Below are positions 59,460 through 64,000 of a DNA stretch of 64,000 nucleotides, one piece after another. A program made the translations under genes and the position numbers. How positions within the stretch are numbered: the stretch's first letter is position 1; each line of letters starts with the position of its first letter. The notes under the pieces are model-generated. The model was not told the DNA's origin. It saw only the letters and a list, made by a program, of their open reading frames with translations, and did no database searches. Source of the DNA: Anaerobacillus alkalidiazotrophicus. GTDB taxonomy: Bacteria; Bacillota; Bacilli; Bacillales_H; Anaerobacillaceae. Location of the stretch: positions 836,145 to 900,144 of the forward strand of contig NZ_MLQS01000001.1 of NCBI RefSeq assembly GCF_001866055.1, in the 5' to 3' direction.

Positions 59460-59776
59460 CAAGAAAAGCGCAAGCGCCTTGGTCACGAGCAGCTGCTCCT
59501 GTGCCACTCCGTTTGCTCGTCGCAAAGCCGCTTCGTAGTAATCCAAGTAGTAGCTTCACTGGGGCGGCCTTTGACAGAAGCTGCTCTTTGGCTTCTTACG
59601 TGCTTCTGCGTCTTCAAGTACTGCTTCGTAGTAAGCTTCCTCGAAGCAAAGCAGCATGAAGCTAATCAACGAAGGATTTCAAGAGGTAATTGAAGTCAGT
59701 TGCTTGCCTGAAGTGACCGAGCTCGTAGGCCCTGAAGCTAGACAGTTTCCAAATTAATTTATAAATTCCGATTATG
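59460..59776. repeat. Dispersed intergenic repeat with internal extension
   Basis: The first 75 bp (CAAGAAAAGCGCAAGCGCC to CGTCGCAAAGCCGCT) match 54950-55023. The last 75 bp (GAAGTGACCGAGCTCGTAGG to ATAAATTCCGATTATG) match 55040-55113. About 165 bp of CTTC/GAAGC-rich sequence is inserted between them. A short ORF across it is judged spurious. Confidence 0.85.
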
Positions 59777-59927
59777 TTAAATAAACACGCGCCCACAAAA
59801 AATGACCCAAACGAAAACAAACCTTCTTTCTCAGCTATTTAATGATAAAAAAACATATAGTTAACAGTTTTTAGGATCAAGTAAATAACTTTAAAATGAA
59901 GCTCTACTTCAGTTGAGTCACCTTTTA

Positions 59928-60794
59928 TTACTTTTTAGGTATTCTAATTGTAAATTGATAAAACTCTTCATGTTCTTCTTCATCTGTATCAATAGATAAA
60001 CCACTTTTCACTACCATATCAACAGATTGACGAATCGTATTCATTGCCAATCGCATATCTCGTGAAAATGCTTTTCGTGTAGGTTTCTTCTTTTTCACAG
60101 AACCTTCTAATACTTTTTTGACAAGTTCTTCTGTTTGCTTAACATTTAAATTTTTATCAATTACTTCCTGTAATACCTTTTCTTGAACTTCTACAATCTT
60201 TAATGAGATAAGTGCTCTAGCATGTCGTTCTGTAATTGAACGAGTTAAAATTGCTTCTTGAACTTTTTCAGGCAGTTGTAATAATCGAAGTTTATTAGCA
60301 ATCGTTGACTGACCTTTTCCAAGTCGTTGCGCCAAGCTTTCTTGTGTCAAACCATGTAATTCTAGTAATTTAGCGTACGCAACTGCTTCTTCAATAGCAG
60401 TTAAACCTTCACGCTGTAAGTTTTCTATTAAGGCAACAGATGCAGTTTGTGAATCGTTAAATTCTTTCACAATAGCGGGAATACGTTCCCAACCTAATTT
60501 GGTAACTGCTCTCCAACGACGCTCGCCAGCTATAATCTCGAATTTACCATCTCTCTGACGAACAACAATCGGCTGAATAACACCATGAGTTCTTATTGTT
60601 TGCGCCAATTCATCAATACGTTCATCAATAAAAACAGTACGTGGTTGGAAACGATTCGGTATAATATCCTTAACTAGAATTTGTTTAACCTCTTCATTCT
60701 CACTAATCTCTTCAATTTCCTCTATTTTCTCTACTTGTTCAATCATTTCTTCGCTCTTTTCATTAAAACCGAACAGGCGCGAAAACGGCTTCAT
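59928..60794 (-). CDS. noc: Nucleoid occlusion protein Noc
   Basis: The 288-residue ParB-family protein has an N-terminal amphipathic membrane-targeting helix ([16 protein letters not shown]), the [11 protein letters not shown] motif and a helix-turn-helix [23 protein letters not shown]. Noc binds its own sites over the chromosome and blocks division across the nucleoid. It lies between parA and rsmG, the typical Bacillus position. Confidence 0.96.
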   Translation of the reverse strand: MKPFSRLFGFNEKSEEMIEQVEKIEEIEEISENEEVKQILVKDIIPNRFQPRTVFIDERIDELAQTIRTHGVIQPIVVRQRDGKFEIIAGERRWRAVTKLGWERIPAIVKEFNDSQTASVALIENLQREGLTAIEEAVAYAKLLELHGLTQESLAQRLGKGQSTIANKLRLLQLPEKVQEAILTRSITERHARALISLKIVEVQEKVLQEVIDKNLNVKQTEELVKKVLEGSVKKKKPTRKAFSRDMRLAMNTIRQSVDMVVKSGLSIDTDEEEHEEFYQFTIRIPKK

Positions 60795-60978
60795 CTCGAC
60801 ACCACCTCTTGAAAACTACCTATCTATGCATATTCTAGATTAGAGATAGGAATTCCTTCTTTTCCTTTTATATTACCATGATAAATAACAATTGAGTAGC
60901 GTAGTTAGACAATAATCATCATAGTTCTATTAAAATATGAAATTAAAAGTTGTGTTATTTCTTACCTCGGAATAAGAA

Positions 60979-60994
60979 TGTTTCACGTGAAACA
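60979..60994. promoter_or_regulatory. parS: parS site between noc and rsmG
   Basis: Perfect TGTTTCACGTGAAACA, extended to a longer dyad by AAGAA/TTCTT flanks. Confidence 0.97.
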
Positions 60995-61085
60995 TTCTTA
61001 TTATAATTCATCCTACTCCCCAATAGGTTATCTCCTCTCAAAAACGTATTAAGAGGAATTATAGAAAAACTAATTGAACTCCTAC

Positions 61086-61802
61086 TTATTGTAAAGGTTG
61101 CTTACTTGGCGTTCCTGGTTTTCTTGGATATTGCTTTGGTGTTGCCTTCCTTTTTTCTATAAAAACAAAGTGTCTAGTACTTTCTTCAAAAGGTAATAAT
61201 AAACTTTCATTTGCGATAACTTCACCACCAAGTGTCGCAAATGCTTTCTTTGCATCTGTAATTTCATTAACTACTTCGGGTCCTTTCATAGCCAAAAAGG
61301 AACCACCAACTTTAGCTAACGGTAGACAAAGTTCTGCTAATACTGGCATTCTTGCCACTGCTCTAGCGATAACTAAATCATACTTTTCACGATGCTCTTT
61401 CTTTTTAGCAAATGTTTCAGCACGATCATGGAAAAGCGAAACATCTGATAGACCTAAAGAATTAACTAAATGCTGTAAAAATGAAATCCGTTTATTTAAA
61501 GAGTCAACAATTGTTACCTTCAAATGCGGAAAACAAATCTTTATCGGAATACTAGGGAATCCTGCTCCTGCACCTACATCAACTACATGAAGAGGTTTTG
61601 AAAAATCTTGATAAAACGCTGCACTAATCGAATCATAAAAATGTTTTAAATAAACCCCATCTTCGTCAGTGATTGCTGTTAAATTCATTTTATTATTCCA
61701 TTCAACCAACTCTTGAAAATAAGTATTAAATTGCTCCATTTGCGTATCATTAAGAGAAATTCCCTTTTCCTCAAGCATGGAATGAAATTGTTTTTTATTC
61801 AT
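61086..61802 (-). CDS. rsmG: 16S rRNA (guanine527-N7)-methyltransferase
   Basis: The 238-residue SAM methyltransferase has the motif [17 protein letters not shown] and [16 protein letters not shown]. It modifies G527 in the 530 loop; loss gives low-level streptomycin resistance in known cases. ATG 61802 gives the family length and has AGTGGTG before it; the frame opens at GTG 61811. It overlaps mnmG by 8 bp. Confidence 0.97.
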   Translation of the reverse strand: MNKKQFHSMLEEKGISLNDTQMEQFNTYFQELVEWNNKMNLTAITDEDGVYLKHFYDSISAAFYQDFSKPLHVVDVGAGAGFPSIPIKICFPHLKVTIVDSLNKRISFLQHLVNSLGLSDVSLFHDRAETFAKKKEHREKYDLVIARAVARMPVLAELCLPLAKVGGSFLAMKGPEVVNEITDAKKAFATLGGEVIANESLLLPFEESTRHFVFIEKRKATPKQYPRKPGTPSKQPLQ

Positions 61803-63696
61803 GGGCACCACTTTCTTTCGTTCTTTGTAATTTCCCTTGCTCTAAATAAATTAATAAAATAGAAATATCGGCCGGATTAACACCCGATACCCTTGAAGCT
61901 TGTCCTACTGATAAAGGTCTTACTTCACTTAGTTTTTGGCGAGCTTCTGTTGCAAGACCTGAAATAGCATTATAATCGAGGTTTTCCGGTATTTTCTTAT
62001 CATCCATTTTTCTCATTCGTTCAATTTGCTGTACTTGTTTCTCAATGTATCCAGCATATTTTATTTGAATTTCAACTTGTTCCGCCACTTCAGTGGAAAC
62101 CTCTTGTTCACTTGGGAAGAGGTTTTCAATAAATGCATAAGTGATTTCAGGTCGCTTCAATAAAACTGACGCTTTAAAGCCATCTTGCAGCGGCGAAGAA
62201 CCTATTTCAATTAATGCATCTTGCACTTCCTTCGTTGGTCTAACGGTAATTTGCTCAAGTCTTTCAATTTCCGATTTAATTGCAGCTTTTTTCTTAATAA
62301 AACGTTGGTATCTTTCTTCAGGTATAAGCCCTACTTTATATCCAATTTCAGTAAGTCTTAAGTCTGCATTATCGTGCCGTAAAACTAAACGATGTTCTGC
62401 TCTTGAAGTAAGCAGTCGATAAGGTTCATTTGTTCCTTTTGTAACTAGGTCATCTACTAAAACACCAATATAAGCTTCCGATCGATCTAAAATAATCGGT
62501 TCTCTTCCAGAGGATTTTAGTGCAGCATTAATTCCTGCAAATAAGCCTTGACCTGCAGCTTCCTCGTAGCCCGATGTCCCATTTATTTGTCCTGCAGTAA
62601 ATAGGTTTTCTACTAACTTTGTTTCTAGCGTTGGCCAAAGTTGAGTAGGTACAACGGCATCATATTCAATTGCATAGCCAGGACGCATCATTTTTACATT
62701 TTCTAAACCTTTTAATGTTTTCAACATATCTAATTGTACTTCTTCTGGTAAACTCGTTGAAAAACCTTGAACGTATACTTCCGAAGTATTTCTTCCTTCA
62801 GGCTCAAGAAAAATCTGATGTCTCGGTTTATCACTGAAACGCACAATTTTATCTTCAATAGATGGACAGTATCTCGGACCCGTTCCTTCGATAACCCCTG
62901 AGTACATCGGTGAACGATGTAAATTTTGGTTAATGATTTCATGTGTTTTGTCAGTCGTATAAGTTAGCCAACATGGCAGTTGGTCTAAATGAAATTCCTT
63001 TGTTTCATATGAAAAAGCACGCGGAACGTCATCTCCAGGTTGAATCTCAGTTACACTATAGTCGATCGTGTCTCCTTGCACTCGAGGTGGTGTTCCTGTT
63101 TTGAATCTCACTAAATTAAACCCATGCTCTTTCAAATCATAGGCTAAGTTTACAGATGGTTGTTGGTTATTCGGTCCACTTTCATAAGCTAAATCACCAA
63201 GAATGATTTTCCCACGTAAATACGTTCCTGTTGTAATGATGACTGCTTTCGCTTTATAAGTTGCGCCTGTATTTGTAACTACTCCCCTACATACTCCATC
63301 CTCAACAATTAGTTTTTCAACCATACCTTGGCGAAGTAATAAGTTTTCTTGTTCTTCGATCGTTTTTTTCATTTCATGTTGATACAAAAACTTATCCGCT
63401 TGAGCGCGCAGCGCACGTACAGCTGGACCTTTCCCTGTATTTAACATCCTCATTTGAATATGGGTTTTATCAATATTTCTTCCCATTTCACCACCAAGGG
63501 CGTCTATTTCTCTTACTACTATCCCCTTTGCCGGACCACCAACTGACGGATTACATGGCATATAGGCAACTGCATCTAAATTTAACGTTAATATCAACGT
63601 ATTAGCGCCCATTCTAGCTGCTGCAAGTCCTGCTTCAACACCAGCATGGCCTGCACCAACGACAATGACATCAAACTCTCCCGCTTGATATTGCAT
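61795..63696 (-). CDS. mnmG: tRNA uridine-5-carboxymethylaminomethyl modification enzyme MnmG
   Basis: The 633-residue FAD protein works with MnmE to modify wobble U34. It has the FAD motif [21 protein letters not shown] and the conserved [11 protein letters not shown] and GLYLAGQI-like segment (here [21 protein letters not shown]). The C-terminal domain (about 550-633) docks MnmE. AGGAGG precedes the start. Confidence 0.98.
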   Translation of the reverse strand: MQYQAGEFDVIVVGAGHAGVEAGLAAARMGANTLILTLNLDAVAYMPCNPSVGGPAKGIVVREIDALGGEMGRNIDKTHIQMRMLNTGKGPAVRALRAQADKFLYQHEMKKTIEEQENLLLRQGMVEKLIVEDGVCRGVVTNTGATYKAKAVIITTGTYLRGKIILGDLAYESGPNNQQPSVNLAYDLKEHGFNLVRFKTGTPPRVQGDTIDYSVTEIQPGDDVPRAFSYETKEFHLDQLPCWLTYTTDKTHEIINQNLHRSPMYSGVIEGTGPRYCPSIEDKIVRFSDKPRHQIFLEPEGRNTSEVYVQGFSTSLPEEVQLDMLKTLKGLENVKMMRPGYAIEYDAVVPTQLWPTLETKLVENLFTAGQINGTSGYEEAAGQGLFAGINAALKSSGREPIILDRSEAYIGVLVDDLVTKGTNEPYRLLTSRAEHRLVLRHDNADLRLTEIGYKVGLIPEERYQRFIKKKAAIKSEIERLEQITVRPTKEVQDALIEIGSSPLQDGFKASVLLKRPEITYAFIENLFPSEQEVSTEVAEQVEIQIKYAGYIEKQVQQIERMRKMDDKKIPENLDYNAISGLATEARQKLSEVRPLSVGQASRVSGVNPADISILLIYLEQGKLQRTKESGAHE

Positions 63697-63737
63697 GTTT
63701 TTTCCTCCTATTTCAAATAAAAATGTAGTACTTCCGT

Positions 63738-63762
63738 GCAGCTTTCATTCAAAGAAAGCTGC
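63738..63762. terminator. Hairpin between mnmE and mnmG
   Basis: GCAGCTTTC / GAAAGCTGC with a 7-nt loop. No T run follows, so it may be an attenuator or processing hairpin rather than a terminator. Confidence 0.45.
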
Positions 63763-63775
63763 TGTATATCAACAC

Positions 63776-64000
63776 TTATTTCCCTAAGCAAAACTGTGAA
63801 AATAGCTGATCAATTAGACTTTCAGAAACTGTATCTCCAATAATCTCCCCTAATATTTCCCACGTTCTTGTAATATCAATTTGAACCATATCAATCGGTA
63901 CATCGGATTCAAGTGCAAAAATTGCATCTTCAATCGTTTGCTTCGCTTGATGTAAAAGCGCAATATGTCTCGAATTAGATACGTACGTTAAATCTCCACC
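63776..64000 (-). CDS. mnmE: tRNA modification GTPase MnmE, C-terminal part
   Basis: 74 residues from the window edge, [20 protein letters not shown] to the stop, ending in the invariant C-terminal FCLGK whose cysteine is needed for activity. MnmE is a G-protein partner of MnmG. The rest lies beyond 64000. Confidence 0.96.
   Translation of the reverse strand, partial: GGDLTYVSNSRHIALLHQAKQTIEDAIFALESDVPIDMVQIDITRTWEILGEIIGDTVSESLIDQLFSQFCLGK

Noticed and set aside
59338..59559. 73-residue minus-strand ORF in the parA-noc gap
   Set aside because: It shares the same repeat-derived peptide; spurious translation of a non-coding repeat.

Overview
The window is a low-GC Firmicutes chromosome segment from a spore-forming member of the Bacillaceae. 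Evidence: a complete walR-walK-yycH-yycI-yycJ-htrA-rlmH run, noc plus soj/spo0J (parA/parB) with perfect parS palindromes, yyaC, the gdpP-rplI-dnaB block, and S-box, preQ1-I and c-di-AMP leader RNAs. The right end (mnmE C-terminus, mnmG, rsmG, noc, parA, parB) is the flank of oriC. Nearly all core genes are on the minus strand and read leftward, away from the presumed origin and so co-directional with replication. The genus cannot be fixed from sequence alone; an alkaliphilic Bacillus/Anaerobacillus-like organism is a guess.

Layout from left to right. 0.15-5.7 kb: a MocR-type regulator, then a minus-strand operon (solute-binding lipoprotein, permease, ATPase, homocysteine S-methyltransferase) behind a SAM-I riboswitch, probably an uptake and recycling unit for a methionine precursor such as S-methylmethionine. 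5.9-14 kb: a gene graveyard with a truncated IS1182 transposase, an HxlR remnant, a frameshifted DUF5131 gene next to a MarR gene with a palindromic operator, an IS1380 relic, an IS4-type transposase whose first catalytic Asp appears replaced, an EAL-domain remnant, and one intact chemotaxis receptor. 14.3-23.1 kb: a probable integrated mobile element carrying a two-gene restriction-modification system (nuclease-methylase plus specificity subunit), a small resolvase with an inverted-repeat array, a phage gpII/X-like replication protein, a tiny ORF, an HTH regulator with a palindromic operator between divergent promoters, and a large serine recombinase whose last codons lie inside the 3' end of rlmH. 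This mirrors staphylococcal SCC elements, which use the same target gene.

23.1-33.8 kb: rlmH, a cluster of DnaA boxes enclosing a small CxxH/CxxC gene, htrA, the WalRK signalling operon, an M23/LysM/G5 cell-wall hydrolase, and six tRNA genes interrupted by a 137-bp tandem duplication that carries the 5' end of the initiator tRNA gene. 34.2-38.3 kb: purA with a two-PurBox operator, and queCDEF under a preQ1-I riboswitch. 38.5-47.8 kb: dnaB, rplI, gdpP (c-di-AMP phosphodiesterase), yybS, then a KtrA-KtrB-KtrA potassium-uptake operon under a c-di-AMP riboswitch, and a potassium channel. The enzyme that destroys c-di-AMP thus sits beside transport genes that c-di-AMP should repress. 47.9-57.2 kb: rpsR-ssb-rpsF with a probable S6:S18 leader, ychF, a molybdopterin oxidoreductase, DUF951, a YkvI-like transporter, yyaC, DUF554, and a class V aminotransferase/cysteine desulfurase. 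57.3-64 kb: chromosome segregation (parB, parA, noc, two parS) and tRNA/rRNA modification (rsmG, mnmG, mnmE).

GC-richer dispersed repeats lie in several intergenic gaps near 34.0, 54.9-55.1 and 59.5-59.8 kb. Start sites were moved inward wherever a ribosome binding site or the usual family length favoured it.
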